Of a stretch of DNA of 64,000 nucleotides, positions 1 through 11,380 are shown piece after piece; within the stretch, counting starts at the first letter, position 1, and every line of letters starts with the position of its first letter. The notes under the pieces are model-generated. The model had not been told where the DNA came from. It worked only from the letters and a program-made list of their open reading frames with translations, and made no database searches. The DNA comes from Glycine soja (taxonomy: Eukaryota; Streptophyta; Magnoliopsida; Fabales; Fabaceae), in contig NC_041020.1 in NCBI RefSeq assembly GCF_004193775.1, forward strand, positions 12,370,383 to 12,434,382. Direction: 5' to 3'. The position numbers and the translations under genes were made by a program.

Positions 1-235
1 TCTGGTTTTCATGAGTATTTGCTTTAATCGATTACCAAGTGATTGTAATCGATTACTTCAATCTTGAAAGTGTTCCCAGAAGTGATCAAGAACACTTTAA
101 CCAATTAAATAAATAATCTAATCGATTGCATTGTTCTTGAAAATTTTCCAAGTTTCGGGAAGAACACTTTAATCAATTGAAATAATAATCTAATTGATTA
201 CTTCATCGAAATAATCGATTACATTGGAAATTTAT
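1..235 (+). repeat. LTR-like fragment rich in AATCGATTAC palindromes, cut by window start
   Basis: This stretch carries repeated TAATCGATTA palindromes and close variants, interleaved with the phrase AAGAACACTTTAA. The same combination occurs, in reverse complement, in the LTR-like block near 62.8-63.1 kb (AAAGTGTTC next to TAATCGATTA). I read it as the U3 part of a SIRE-like copia LTR in plus orientation whose start lies outside the window. No coding region is supported here. Confidence 0.5.
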
Positions 236-1785
236 TTGATTATAGGCAGTTATAACAGTTCATTGAATAATACACTTGAAACTCAGTTCTTGACATATTT
301 GCTTGAGAAAATCATATCCCTTGCGAAAAGTTTTCTATTTTTATCTAGCACACAATTTAAACCCCCTTTTAGTGTGATATATGTTATTTTAAGAACACGA
401 GCAAGAACCTGCCATAACGAGATTAGGTCCAAAGAGCATGAAGATTCAAAAGAATAGGTTATTTGCAAGGAATGAAGACTCACTGTAGCGAGAATTGCCC
501 TCGCTATTATGAGATGCTGATGTGGCATAAAAAATAACAACTTTCATTAAAAGATCCTTTGTAATAGAATTTTGTAAGCCTCGAAATGGAACCCAATAAT
601 TACTGTCAAAGTCCATGTCTACAGGAAGTCAAATCCTATGATCAAGCCTCTGAGTTATCCTATTTTGGTTTTGGAAAGCAAGTCACAATTAGATCGGTTA
701 AGATAGTTTTCAAGCAATGTATGAGTTAGGGAGGTGATGCAAAGTGAATCAGTCCCTAAGGAAGCCCCAACCCTAAAATGGCCGTCGTCCGATGGGTACA
801 CGAAAGTGATGAAGTTTCTTTTTCTACAAAACCTTTCATGTTTGTTGGAGTGAATTGGATGATCAGGCCGAGGGCTGCCCCATCTTCCCCTCACTCTGCT
901 TTCCCCAATATGAACCTTGCTTGAGTCATCATAGCCTTTCTAACTTGGCCTTATCATTGTTCTTAATTCTTAATAGAAAAAGTATGTTTTCCCCATTTTG
1001 TAGTTTTTCATCCATAGTTTTGTGACTTTTTTCCATGTATCAAGCCATGATCCATTTTAACTAACTTGAAGTTGTCGGCACTGAATGAAGTAGATTTAGA
1101 GTATGTGGTTCTCCAATTTCTAATTCATTTCTCAATTTATGCAATCCTTTTCTACTTCTTTGCTAGAATTCATGCAAAGGGTTGATCAACCTTGCTTAAT
1201 GAGTTGAGTTGTGTTGGAAAACAAGTTCAATTCTATATCTGACTTAGGAATGTGTAGGAATCTAGTTTTAGGAATGAAATTAAGTTTTTACATACCATAG
1301 ATTCTCTGTTCATACTCTAATTGCTAGGTTAGGTTTACCAAGGGATTATGAATCAAATTTAGGAATTAAGCATCATTTACCTACGAAATTAGCCATTGAT
1401 TACTTGTGTTGAAATTCAGAATATGATTGGAAATCGAATAGCATACAATGAATTTTATGGAATTCACATCCAACACCACCTTTTTCAATTAATTTTTGCA
1501 TTCTTCACTAAAAAACTTTATTCTAAAAACCAAAAATCATTTTCTTAATTGCTATAGTGAGAGCACCTTTTGGACCGAAATTGCTTTCATGCTTCTTACG
1601 TTTTCTTTCGCTAGAATGAAACCACCTTTCCTAGATATTATACAAGTCTTTGTGGATATGATACTCTTATACTTATCATTTCTTACTACACATAGATTAG
1701 GTAAACTTGCCTAGGTCATGAGTCAACAGCTATCAACATTTAACTCCTCATCGTGGGACCAGTATCCCTCAATCATCCAAACCAA
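236..1785. other. Non-coding, no gene recognised
   Basis: No ORF in this stretch has a recognisable family signature, and the short open frames are broken. The part at 655-900 has a somewhat coding-like look in two plus-strand frames, with a frame change near 820, so it may be a relic, but I could not assign it. There is no clear LTR, TIR or tandem repeat. Confidence 0.4.
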
Positions 1786-2079
1786 GATGTGGATCCTTGA
1801 CTTTTTTACAAACTAGGTGGATCCATAAAAGTATATAGCAAGCTAGTGTAGTTTGAAAACTATTTAACAATGATGGGTGATTTTGACTTTTGACATCGGT
1901 TGTAAGTATAATCGATGTAGAAAGTGACTTTTTTTGTTGCTTTTCTTACATCAGTTGTAATTACAATTAATGTCAAAAGTCAAAATCACTCCTCATTCAT
2001 AAATAGTTTTGAAACTGCATTAGTTTGGTATATAGTTTTCATAACCACCTAGTTTAGTAAAAAAGTTTGGATCCTCGAT
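1786..2079. repeat. Fold-back (long inverted repeat) MITE-like element
   Basis: Two arms of roughly 130-145 bp face each other. The left arm starts near GATGTGGATCC at 1786 and the right arm ends near GGATCCTCGATC at 2079. Matching blocks in order include GGATCC, ACTAGGTGG, TATATAG, AAAACTATTTA and GTGATTTTGACTTTTGACAT. The loop is around 1930-1945. The arms carry ACATCGGTTGTAA and its diverged partner. The transcript would form an imperfect hairpin. I saw no certain target-site duplication and no ORF. Confidence 0.7.
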
Positions 2080-3921
2080 CGCGGTTGCACCATGACAATC
2101 TGAATAGTGTTGGTGTACGAGTGACCCTTGATTCTTTGCACAAACTACCAAACAAAAAATCATTAGGCCACAAACAATGCATACACACACTATATATATA
2201 TATATAGTGAGAGACACTCATGGTCTCACTTGTTACCTCATAAGTTAACTCTCGATTCTTATTTCACACAAGCCCGTTACAACTAGAACTCCCACAACTA
2301 AGCAGACTCATGCTTTTAAACTCAATGATTATTCGAAGTACACCCATACCATGGTATACTGATAAGCTTTCACCAACTGATGATGGTTCACATACTATGT
2401 CGAGATTGCTGATTTGACTCATGTGATCTAACATAACAACCCCTCATCACACGTCTAGGATGATAATTCCATGCAATCATCTCCTAAATGCCACTTTGTG
2501 GTCATCCGTTGTTCTAAGGACTGACTCCTCAATCACACTTCCCACCAGATCCTTTCATGACAGTCTATTTTCCTACATGAGCATAATTGCCTTAACATAG
2601 TCGCAACTCTCATAAAAAGTAATGATAGAACTGACATCCAACATGATCCACTCCATCTTTGTGACCACACGTCAAAGTGCTTCAATCCTTGATCAACGTG
2701 CATCTTTATTGGATGTCACTTCATCATTCTCGGTAACGCTTGATCCCCAAATTAAAGATTTTCTTTCCTTGATCCTCACCAACAAATAACATGATAAATC
2801 ATACACCACACGCATGAATGATTTTTCTGTTGAATTCTGATATTCAAACTATGTTTTCATTATTGTATGTTTAAAATTATCATCACACCTAAAATTTAAC
2901 AATTTCATAAGCATAACAGAAATATAACAATGGTCAAAGCATTAAGTTAGCAAATAATGAAATGCATTAAATATGTTATTCAAGAATGAATACATAATAA
3001 AATGTACAAGAAAATTTTTGCTGAGAGAAATAAGACACAAAAGAAATGAAACCTACTACAATAGGAAAAAATGGGCATGTATTATATTTTTAATCATTAA
3101 AATTTTTAGGATTTTTTATTCTAGTCCCTAACTAGTAATAAAAATAAAGGAGCATTGACTAGTAAAAAACGTTTAGGTATTACAAATAGAAATCCTAAAA
3201 AGTTTAGACACTAAAAAGATAGTAAACCCCCCCAAAAAATTATAATGTGTAAGTCAGTGATCATATTTGATACGAAAACCTGGTTGTCTCAAGCGCATAA
3301 AAGCTTCAAGAATGAAGATTAGATTAAAGTATAAAAGAAAAGTCTTTAAATCATTAAATGCCATCCTTCTTTTGTTGTGTTGACATTTATTATTTATTTA
3401 ATGTTAAGTTTAATGAAATCCATAACTTAGTTGGATTAAAGCCAAAAGCATAACATCTGATTCAGTACAAATCTGTGTTCCATTACTTTTCGAGAAAAAT
3501 CCATTTCCTTAGATAATGTCACGTGCGATGCGCAACCCAACAATGGCAAGTAGAAGTGTTCTAGGGTCCCAAACGAGTTAAAATCGGTGACAGAGACAAT
3601 GAATGGTTCCCACGAGTTTGTGATCAAGGGTTATTCACTAACGAATGAAATAGGCATTTGAAAATACATCGTGAGTGAGACTTGCATAGTTTTTAAAATA
3701 AAACAAAGTGTTATTGATTTTACTTTTAATCTCTTTTCACCAATGATAGGGGGTGAAGACATAGCTCTTTTAGTAGAAGATAAGACATATTTTCAAAGGA
3801 ACTAGAGAACCTTGTGGTTTTGGTGCTATGATTTGGATATCATCATGACTTATTAGCTCTTGTATCCATTTTTTGTGCTGTACATTACATAGTGATCAAT
3901 GATGCACTTGTTATGTAATAG
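2080..3921. other. Non-coding, contains a short (TA)n run
   Basis: No gene is supported. A (TA)n microsatellite sits at about 2191-2206. The sequence is A+T rich with frequent stops in all frames. The last part, just before 3922, ends in a plausible 3' splice site (ATAG before GGGCTATACG) and is probably intron of the following BPM-type pseudogene. Confidence 0.4.
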
Positions 3922-4580
3922 GGGCTATACGCAGTTTTTAAAACGGAGACACCTTGTGACATCAAATTTTCTCAAGGATGACTGCTTGAAGATAAATTTC
4001 ACTATTGGTGTTTTAGTGTCGTCCATAGATTCTTCTAAGTTAAACACAATACAAGTTCCTGAATCAGATTTTGGTGAACATTTTGAGATGTTGTTAGAGG
4101 ATGAGGAATGATCTGATGTTACTTTCTCGGTTGGTGGAGAAAGATTTCATGCTCATAAGCTTGTTTTGGCTACTCGATCAACCATGTTTGAAACTCACTT
4201 TTTTAATGGGACGAAGAAGGATGAGTAGCAAATAGTTATTGACATGGAACCTAAGGTTTTCAAGGTGTCACATTCTTTAAAAGTTCCTTTTTTCTCTATA
4301 CTTTTGTAGCTGTTTTTTGTTCCACACAAGATAGATGCTATTTAATTCAGTTAAAATTTGGCTTATCATTTGGTTGGTTATCTAATTTTTATCGTCTCCT
4401 ATGTCGAACAGGCTTTACTTCATTTTATTTATAGAGATACTATTTTGGAAGATGAAGAGCTCTTTATGTTGCATTTGTCATTCTTTTTTTCGTTGTCTGA
4501 ATCATTTATAGCAAAGTTGTTAGCTGTTGGAAAAAAGTATGGTATGCCAAGACTAATGTTGATGTGTGAATCTAAAATAA
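3922..4580 (+). pseudogene. MATH-BTB (BPM-type, CUL3 adaptor) pseudogene fragment
   Basis: Two exon-like blocks match the MATH-BTB family, which supplies substrate adaptors for CUL3 ubiquitin ligases. The first (3922-4264) reads the MATH tail (SNFLKDDCLKINFTIGVLVS), the linker VPESDFGEHF, and the BTB start SDVTFSVGGERFHAHKLVLA. The second (4412-4580) reads LLHFIYRDT and then AVGKKYGMPRLMLMCES, the end of the BTB fold. They are joined by an intron with intact GT and AG sites (4265-4411). In-frame stops TGA (4109-4111) and TAG (near 4226) break the first exon, and the 5' MATH exons and 3' end are missing. The second exon runs in frame straight into copia integrase sequence at about 4580. Family assignment is firm; function is lost. 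Confidence 0.8.
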
Positions 4581-4584
4581 TGAG

Positions 4585-5965
4585 CATGACCTTGTTGGAA
4601 AGGGCTACATGCATGCTACTCAAGCTAGGCTTGAGTAGTAGTTTTTGTGCAGATGCAGTCAGCACAACATGCTATCTCATGAACTGCTCATTATCCATTA
4701 CCAATACTTTAAGACCCCTATTGAGGTATGGTCTAACAAAACACCTGAATACTCAATGTTGAAAGTGTTTGGATGTCTGGCATTCTATCACGTAAGTGAA
4801 GGTACATTGGAGCCCAGAGCCAAGAATGGATTCTCTATGGGCTATGGAGATGAAGTCAATGGATTCTAAGTCTTGTCTCCATTTGAAAGAAAGGTCATTC
4901 TGGGTAGAGATTTCGTCTTTGATGAATTCTCTCTATTTTATTCTAAATCTGATGAAGGTTTGGGCAAGGCTAAGGATGTCACTAAGCAAGTAGACTTTAA
5001 GAGCTCTATAATAAGAAACATTAGTGATCGAGAGTAGTTTAAAGCACTAGATGAGATTGATTAGGATCTTTAAATGCACCCTCAAAATAAGAATTCAACA
5101 CCAGTTGAGGAGACTAACAAGATGAGTCAAAACCATCTAAGGTAGCCAAAAACCACAACACCCAAAAAGTCACAAAGGCAAATCAAAGCTCTTGAAGACA
5201 TGGTTTTGATAAAATGTCTTATGTGCTACAAATAGTAGAAAACATTGATTCATTTGAACCAACCACTTATAAGGAAGCAATTTCTTGTTCTAAAACCAAG
5301 GTGTTGACAATGACTATGAATGAAGAGATGGAATCCCTTCAAAAGAACTAGATTTGGGGATTTAGTTGAGCTACCTGAAGGCAGATGAGTAGTGGGGTGC
5401 AAGTGGATCTTGAAGAAAAAATCTGGACCATCCACTGAAGAAGTCCTTTGTTATAAAGCACGTCTGGTAGCTAAAGGCTCTAATTAAAAGGAAGGAGTGG
5501 ACTAAAACAAGATTTCTCTCTAGTAGTTTAATACACCTCCAAAAGTGTTTTGTTGGCCCTTGTGGAAACTCTGGACATGGAGTTAGAGCAACTCAATGCC
5601 AAAACTTTCTTTCTCCATGGAAGATTGGAGGAAGACATTCTAATGCAACAACCTGAAGGTTTTGAGGTGGAAGGAAAGGAAAATTTTGTTTGTAGATAGA
5701 AGAGGTCTCTTAATGGCCTAAAATAATCACCAAGTTAGTGGTATAAGAGATTTGATGGGTTCATTCTCTCTCATGAATGCATCCAAAGTCCTTATGTGAA
5801 TTTGAGATGACGGACATGGGAGTTTCTAAAAAGATTATGGGATGGAGATCAAGAGCTATCGAATCCAAAAAAAGCTATTTATGTGTCAAAAGGAATACAT
5901 TCAAAAAGTACTGAGTCGTTTGGGGATGACATCCATAAAACCAGTATATACTCCTCTTAGTAGTA
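4585..5965 (+). mobile_element. Decayed Ty1/copia pol (integrase C-term, RT, RNase H start), no LTRs
   Basis: Relics run in the normal copia order. The integrase C-terminal part begins at LERATCMLLKLGL (near 4595) and continues after a +1 frame change with TPIEVWSNKTPEYSMLKVFG (4705-4770). The reverse transcriptase part has the block [11 protein letters not shown] near 5453-5486, and the end of the region reads LGMTSIKPVYTPL near 5918-5960. Many stops and frameshifts separate the pieces, and the RT catalytic block is not readable. No LTR or target duplication is visible at either end, so this is a truncated, old insertion. It abuts the BPM pseudogene on the left and Athila/Tat-type leader sequence on the right. 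Confidence 0.85.
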
Positions 5966-6433
5966 GTTTGTACTTTGTTTTATGAAAGTTCCTTTGTTTT
6001 TGTTATTTCATTTTCTTGTGACTTGTTGAAAAGAAAAAAAAAAGAAGAATACAAAAAGAAAAAATGGAACCAATCAAAGAAAAGAAAAAAAATGGGAGTA
6101 TAAAAGCGAAAGTTCAAAAAGAAAAAGATTTGTACAAACAAAAAAAAAAGAAGAAAAGAAAAATGAAGGAAAAAATAAAAAAGTGTTGTGGTTCATTTTG
6201 ATTCTAGTTAGTTTAATTTTGTTGTTCTTCACTTTGTTTCTTTGTTTCTAACCCTCTTTGTACTTGTTGACTTACTCCCGATTGTCCATCTTTTCCCTTA
6301 GTTTGAGCCTAAATATCCTTCTCATATCCACCCTTACCTAAGCCATACATTACAATCCAATAAAATTCCTTTTGATCTTTTGATGCATGTGTATTTCAAG
6401 TTGAATGAATTAGAATCTTGTGAAAATTTGGAT

Positions 6434-6438
6434 GTTCT
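6434..6438. repeat. Target-site duplication GTTCT, left copy
   Basis: The bases GTTCT directly before TGTTGGATC match the GTTCT at 8128-8132 directly after TTCTACA. The pair brackets the solo LTR exactly. Confidence 0.85.
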
Positions 6439-8127
6439 TGTTGGATCGAGTGGACTCAGAATAATTAAGAAGGGGGGGTTGAATTAATTATTCCTAGACC
6501 TTTACCAATTAAAAAATTACTCTTTTAAGGCTTTTACTTATATTGTTAAGAGAATATGGAGTAGAAGAGAAACTTAACAGAAAGTAAAAGCGGAAATTAA
6601 ATGCACAGTGGAAAGTAAAAGAGTAGGGAAGAAGGAAACAACACACTAGAGTTTTTATACTGGTTCGGCAACAACCCGTGCCTACATCCAGTCCCCAAGC
6701 GACCTGCGGTCCTTGAGATTTATTTCAACCTTGTAAAAATCCTTTTACAAGCAAAGATCCATAAGGGATGTACCCTCCCTTGTTCTCTTTGAACCTAGTG
6801 GATGTACCCTCCACTAGAACTGATCCACAAGAGATGTACCCTCTCTTGTTCTCAGTCAAACTCAAGTAGATGTACCCTCTACTTGTACCACAAAGGATGT
6901 ACCCTCCAATGTGTTGAGACAAAGATCTCAGGCTGTTAAACCTTTGATACTTTGTGAATGGGGATACAAAATTATTCTCAGGCGGTTAGTTCTTTGAACA
7001 CTATTGTATAAGGGAATGGGAAGAATCAAAAGAATTCTCAGACTGTGTCGTTTTGAATTCTTTGACAAGGGAGAAGGGAGACACAAAAGAATTCAGGTGG
7101 TTAGTCCTTTGTTCTTTTGGAAAAGGGAGAAGAGAAACACAAAAAGAATTCAGGCGGTTAGTCCTTGGCGAATTCTTTTTGGCAAAGGGAGAAGAGAATG
7201 AAGAAACGAATAGCACAAGTTTTCAAGGTTTAGAAAACCAAAAAACTTCATAAGGCTTTTTGGTACAAAGAAGAAGAAGAAGTTCAAAGAGATTCAAGGC
7301 TTGTAAAGGATTGATTGAATAAGTGTAAAAAGTATGAAAGAATGAATTGAATTGAAAAATGCAAAACAAAGCCTTGCTTTTATAGACTCTTCATGTCTGG
7401 TCAAGAAGACCATTTAGAAGAGTTATAACTTTTAGAAAAACTTAAAACCAATTTGAAAAAGTCAAAACCCTTTTGAAGAGTTACATCTTTTGATTTATTC
7501 AGAAATAGTCACTGGTAATCGATTACCAAATTAGTGTAATCGATTACACAAAGCTTTTGTGTGAAAGGATGTGACTCTTCACATTTGAATTTGAATTTCA
7601 ACGTTCAAAGGCACTGGTAATCGATTACCAAAAACATTGTAATCGATTTCAGCTTTTTGAAAATAATTGGAACGTTGTAAATTCAATTTGAAAACTTTTT
7701 CAAAACAATTTTGCTACTGGTAATCGATTACAACAATCTGGTAATCGATTACTAGAAAGTAAAAACTCTTTGGTAAAAGGATTTGTCAAAAACTCATGTG
7801 CTATTCAAAGTTTTGAAAAACTTTTTAATACTTATCTTGATTGAGTCTTCCCTTCATTCTTGAATCTTGAGTCTTGAATCTTGATCTTGATTCTTGAGAT
7901 CTTGAACCTTGAATCTTGATTCTTGTCTCTAGACTTTCTTCTTGAGTCTTGAATTCTTCTTGATTCTTATCTTGAACTCTTGAATTGTTCTTGATTCACT
8001 TGAGTTGTTCTTTGATTGATCTTTGAGCATTTTGTCATCACCTTTGTCATCATCTTTGGTTATCATCATTGTTATCATCAAAACACCTTTGAATCACTTT
8101 GATTCACCATGAAGCTTTGCTTCTACA
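6439..8127 (-). mobile_element. SIRE-like copia solo LTR (minus orientation, 1689 bp)
   Basis: On the plus strand it starts TGTTGGATCGAGTGG and ends GCTTCTACA, the same terminal forms as the LTRs of the complete SIRE-like element (TGTTGGACAAGTGG to GCTTCTACA). A GGGGGGTTGAATTAATTA block near the start and paired GTAATCGATTAC palindromes at 7510-7760 complete the match. It is closest to the LTR at 47621-49145 in reverse complement; both share the block around ACCCGTGCCTACATCCAG. Perfect 5-bp duplications flank it and no interior follows, so it is a solo LTR left by recombination between two LTRs. It is about 580 bp longer than the LTRs of the complete element. Confidence 0.9.
6738..7215. repeat. 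Two degenerate tandem arrays inside the solo LTR
   Basis: At 6738-6912 the phrase GATGTACCCTCC recurs about four times with roughly 40-60 bp spacing. At 6928-7170 a unit containing AGGCGGTTAGTCCTTTG recurs about five times, each followed by AAAGGGAGAAG-type sequence. The same arrays occur in reverse complement at about 48420-48820 in the other LTR of this family, so they are a family property. Confidence 0.7.
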
Positions 8128-8132
8128 GTTCT
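8128..8132. repeat. Target-site duplication GTTCT, right copy
   Basis: Second copy of the 5-bp duplication that flanks the solo LTR at 6439-8127. Confidence 0.85.
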
Positions 8133-8460
8133 AGTCACATGTGGTGCTCGAGTGTAAACACAAACCCATACACAATTGGTAAGCTTGAGTGTTTTTCGCT
8201 GAGAGATTTCTATCACCATGATACATTCTTAATTTTGACTTGACTACTCGTTCACTTTGCATTTGTGATCATGTGTTCATGGATTGCTTGTTACCTTGAG
8301 ACCATTCTTCTATTTTCCATCTCTCTCATTTTTGTGCATTGTTAGGATCCATTCAAAAATATGTTTTCCTTTTTCATACCTTCTTTTAGTTGTGGTTATC
8401 TTCAAGTTTGATTTCTTTTTCTCATTCTTTCTTTTAGTTTTGCCCAAGAGTGTAAAAGAT

Positions 8461-8474
8461 AAAGTATGGGGGAA
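8461..8474 (+). other. Polypurine tract of the Athila/Tat-like element
   Basis: The tract AAAGTATGGGGGAA lies two bases before a TG that opens an LTR-like sequence (TGATTGAGCATT at 8477). It closely resembles the tract of the complete Athila element. It would prime plus-strand DNA synthesis. Confidence 0.6.
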
Positions 8475-8476
8475 TT

Positions 8477-9650
8477 TGATTGAGCATTTGTAGTTTAATA
8501 TTTTTCTATTCTTCTTATCTCAATTAACATCTCTTTGAACCTTATTTTCTCACCTTAACTCAATTTTGGTTTTAGGCAAATTATTGACCTTAATTGAGAA
8601 TTGTAGCTAAATTTCAGATTTTATGCTTACTTGACCTATCTATCTTATGCAGGACCTAAAGGACACTACAGAACTCCAAATGGAACGTGTGAGTAGTCCA
8701 TAGAAAAACAAGAAAAAGATCTTCAATTATGTTTAAAATAAGCTTTGGATAATTCTTCCATTTTGAGGATCAAATGAAGCTTGGAAGTCAGAACCTCTGC
8801 ACTTGAACAATTGGGCTATGAGTTTGAGCTTTTGTTTTGTGTAATTAGTTTAGTTTGGTAGTTAGATAGTTAGTTAGTTACTAAGACTCTATATATTAGT
8901 GTTAGATAGTTAGTTAAGGACATAACTTCATTGTAGAACTTCAGTACACTTTATTTTGTACAAAACTTGTGCAAGCCTTCTCTTTTTTATCTTCTTCTCT
9001 CTTTTTCTCTCGAGTGTTCTTCATTCTTCTTCATCTTTTCACTTTTGTTCCACCAGTTTATTACACAAATTTGTGGTTTCTCCATTGGTGATGATCATGG
9101 AGGGTTAAAAAATTAATCAATACAAGGATCCACTCCAAGCAAAGCTAAATTGGATTCTTGGTTTGGTTTTCTACTCTTTGTGAATGTTCTTCTTTCTCTT
9201 CTATCCTATTTTTTATTTTCATGATTATGATTATGTTTATGATTGAAAATGGATTAGGTTATGGATTCATCACTAATTTCAAAAATTAATCACAAATTGT
9301 TTGGATGATTGTCCACTCTAATTTTTTATTTCAAACAATTTAGAGATTTGATTCAATTGAACTCTCTCTAATGCATTTGAGTGAACTTTTACATTGAACA
9401 TCATTCATAGTAACTATGATAATTCTATTTGCGTTGGTTTGGTGAATTGGATTGATTCTTTTAATCTTGAATTGTATTCTGAGCTTGTTTTGTTTTGTTT
9501 CTTCAATTTTGTTTTTGTATTTCCACATTCTTTTACAATTTCCTACAACCAGTTCAATGAAATCCCCCCCTGTTCCGTTTATAAGTGAATGAATGTAGGA
9601 ACCATATTGAATCATATTTCTAAGTTCCACCTAGGTTAATCATGTGCTAC
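8477..9650 (+). mobile_element. 3' LTR-like sequence of the Athila/Tat-like element, end uncertain
   Basis: It begins TGATTGAGCATT right after the polypurine tract, has a TATA-like CTATATATTA near 8888, and then T-rich leader sequence, as expected for U3, promoter and R/U5. No second copy is in the window, so the right end cannot be fixed; 9650 is an estimate. No ORF here has a family signature. Confidence 0.45.
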
Positions 9651-11300
9651 AAAATTTTAAAGTTTTATTTGTTTATTGTTCTTTGATCTAGGAACTTTGA
9701 ATTAGTATGAAACTTTAGATTCTAAGATAGAGGAAACTTATCCTAGTACTAACCCTTTGTTTCATTATGGTTGTCTCGGGAAACAAATTCATGTGGAACT
9801 AACCAATCAGAATTATGTAAGAACTCTTGAAAATCTTAATTTAAGTTTTATTAAATTCTATGTTTTGCTTAACAATGCATGATTTGTTTTTTTTTCTTTA
9901 CAGTAGTTGGCTTTGGATTGTCAATAGTTCAATTATCATTTACAAGATTGGCTTATGATGGTCTTCTTTGATGATGTGCAGGAAAGTTGCAACTTTCTTG
10001 CATCATAGTTTTCTACATGCAAGAAAATAAAGAGAGGGGGACACCATAAACTTTTCACAAGTTTTTGGAGGCCGGGCATAGAAAGAATTTGCATTGCTGC
10101 TTAAGGAAAAGTATGGTGACCTCTGCAAAAAAATCTAAAAGTTTGGGGACTGTTTTTCTTATGGTAGTGATGCAAAAAACCAAGTTATGTTTTCCTGTCG
10201 TACTACTCTTCTTTTTATGTAGATGACATACTTTTGTTAAAGGATGAAAAGTTGTTCTTAATAGTTGTCAGTTCTGCTTATATCTGAGTGATGATAATAG
10301 TAAAATGTGGAATTGTAGTTGTCTAGTTGGTTTATCACTATAAAAATCTAATTTATATATAAGAGATATTTCAAATGAGAATTTAAAATGAGAAATAAAA
10401 AGAATTGATTTTAACCATATAGTTAAAAAAAATTTAATGATTGAGATTAGAAATCAATTTTAACAAGTTACCGGATTTTCAATTTCCATATATCTCCTTC
10501 CTTCTTTCCTTTCTGACCCACTTGAAAAGAGTTTCAAATTAATTTTTCTTTGCCTTTTTGTTTGTTAATCATTCAGAATCTCATTCGAGAAATATTTCAA
10601 ATTAACTTATCACACTCTCTCTTTTTGTTATGTTTTTTCTATTCTATGGCTGTTGTTATTTCTCTAGAATCAAATTCCTCTAAATCAATTCTCTTACTAG
10701 GAATAAAAAAATTAAGCAATGTTTATAGAACATGCCACTTAATGGAGAGAAGAAAAATGATATTGCCTAAATTCAGAGTATTATTCTCTAATTTCACATA
10801 TTAAAAACTAACACTTTGAAAATTGGATGGATGATTCATAATTGTTTGAAGGAAGGCCAAAGAAACTTGAATAAAACAATACATGTGCACTTCCCTTTTC
10901 GTGATACTCAATCCTCAAGACTGGATGCACAAATTTACCTTATGACAAGGTATTATACTCTTATGCACAAGAGTGGACGCTCACAGAATATAGTATGTTA
11001 GATGCTAGGTTAAAACAAAGCATACTCACTATAGTTGTGGATGATATTCCTCTAACATAATATTCCTGACCACTTGTCAAAACCTCATTAGAATATTAGT
11101 AATTTATACTTATGTTATACATCAAAATCTAGGATGGATGAGACACATGGTCGTCTAGACCTAACATGAAGCTATCACCTGAATCGTGTTCCATATGTAG
11201 TTTCATGTATTTTATGGTATGCACCAGACATGACCTAGCACAATGTCAAATGTAAGAAATTGATAAATCCAAAACATTGAGTAAAATAAGTCATTAAGTT
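9651..11300. other. Non-coding, no gene recognised
   Basis: Only short frames without family signatures are present. I looked here for the left terminus of CACTA element 1 (CACTACAAGAAA) and found only weak look-alikes, CACTATAAAAA near 10335 and CACTATAGTTG near 11025, neither with matching subterminal repeats. Confidence 0.4.
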
Positions 11301-11380
11301 AAATTAAAAACAAATGTAAGAAAAAAAACACAATGTCAAATGTCAATGTCGATTGTCAATAGTAATTTTGTGCTGCTAAG

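Larger units (their letters stand above)
5966..8476 (+). mobile_element. 3' non-coding interior of a plus-strand Athila/Tat-like gypsy element, interrupted
   Basis: The A-rich block at 6000-6190 and the flanks of the nested solo LTR (5966-6438 and 8133-8476) read as one non-coding interior that ends in the polypurine tract AAAGTATGGGGGAA at 8461-8474. The same tract form, AAGTATGGGGGGGTTT, precedes the LTR of the complete Athila element at 33241, so I assign this relic to the same lineage. No gag or pol of this element remains in the window. The assignment rests on the tract and the LTR-like start that follows it. Confidence 0.5.

Noticed and set aside
655..894. 79-codon minus frame as a gene
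   Set aside because: No family signature; the plus strand of the same stretch looks equally coding-like in two frames, so neither is supported.
10330..11030. CACTATAAAAA and CACTATAGTTG as the left end of CACTA 1
   Set aside because: Neither matches the 5' terminus CACTACAAGAAAA beyond the first bases, and no ACGGA/TCCGT subterminal dyads are nearby.
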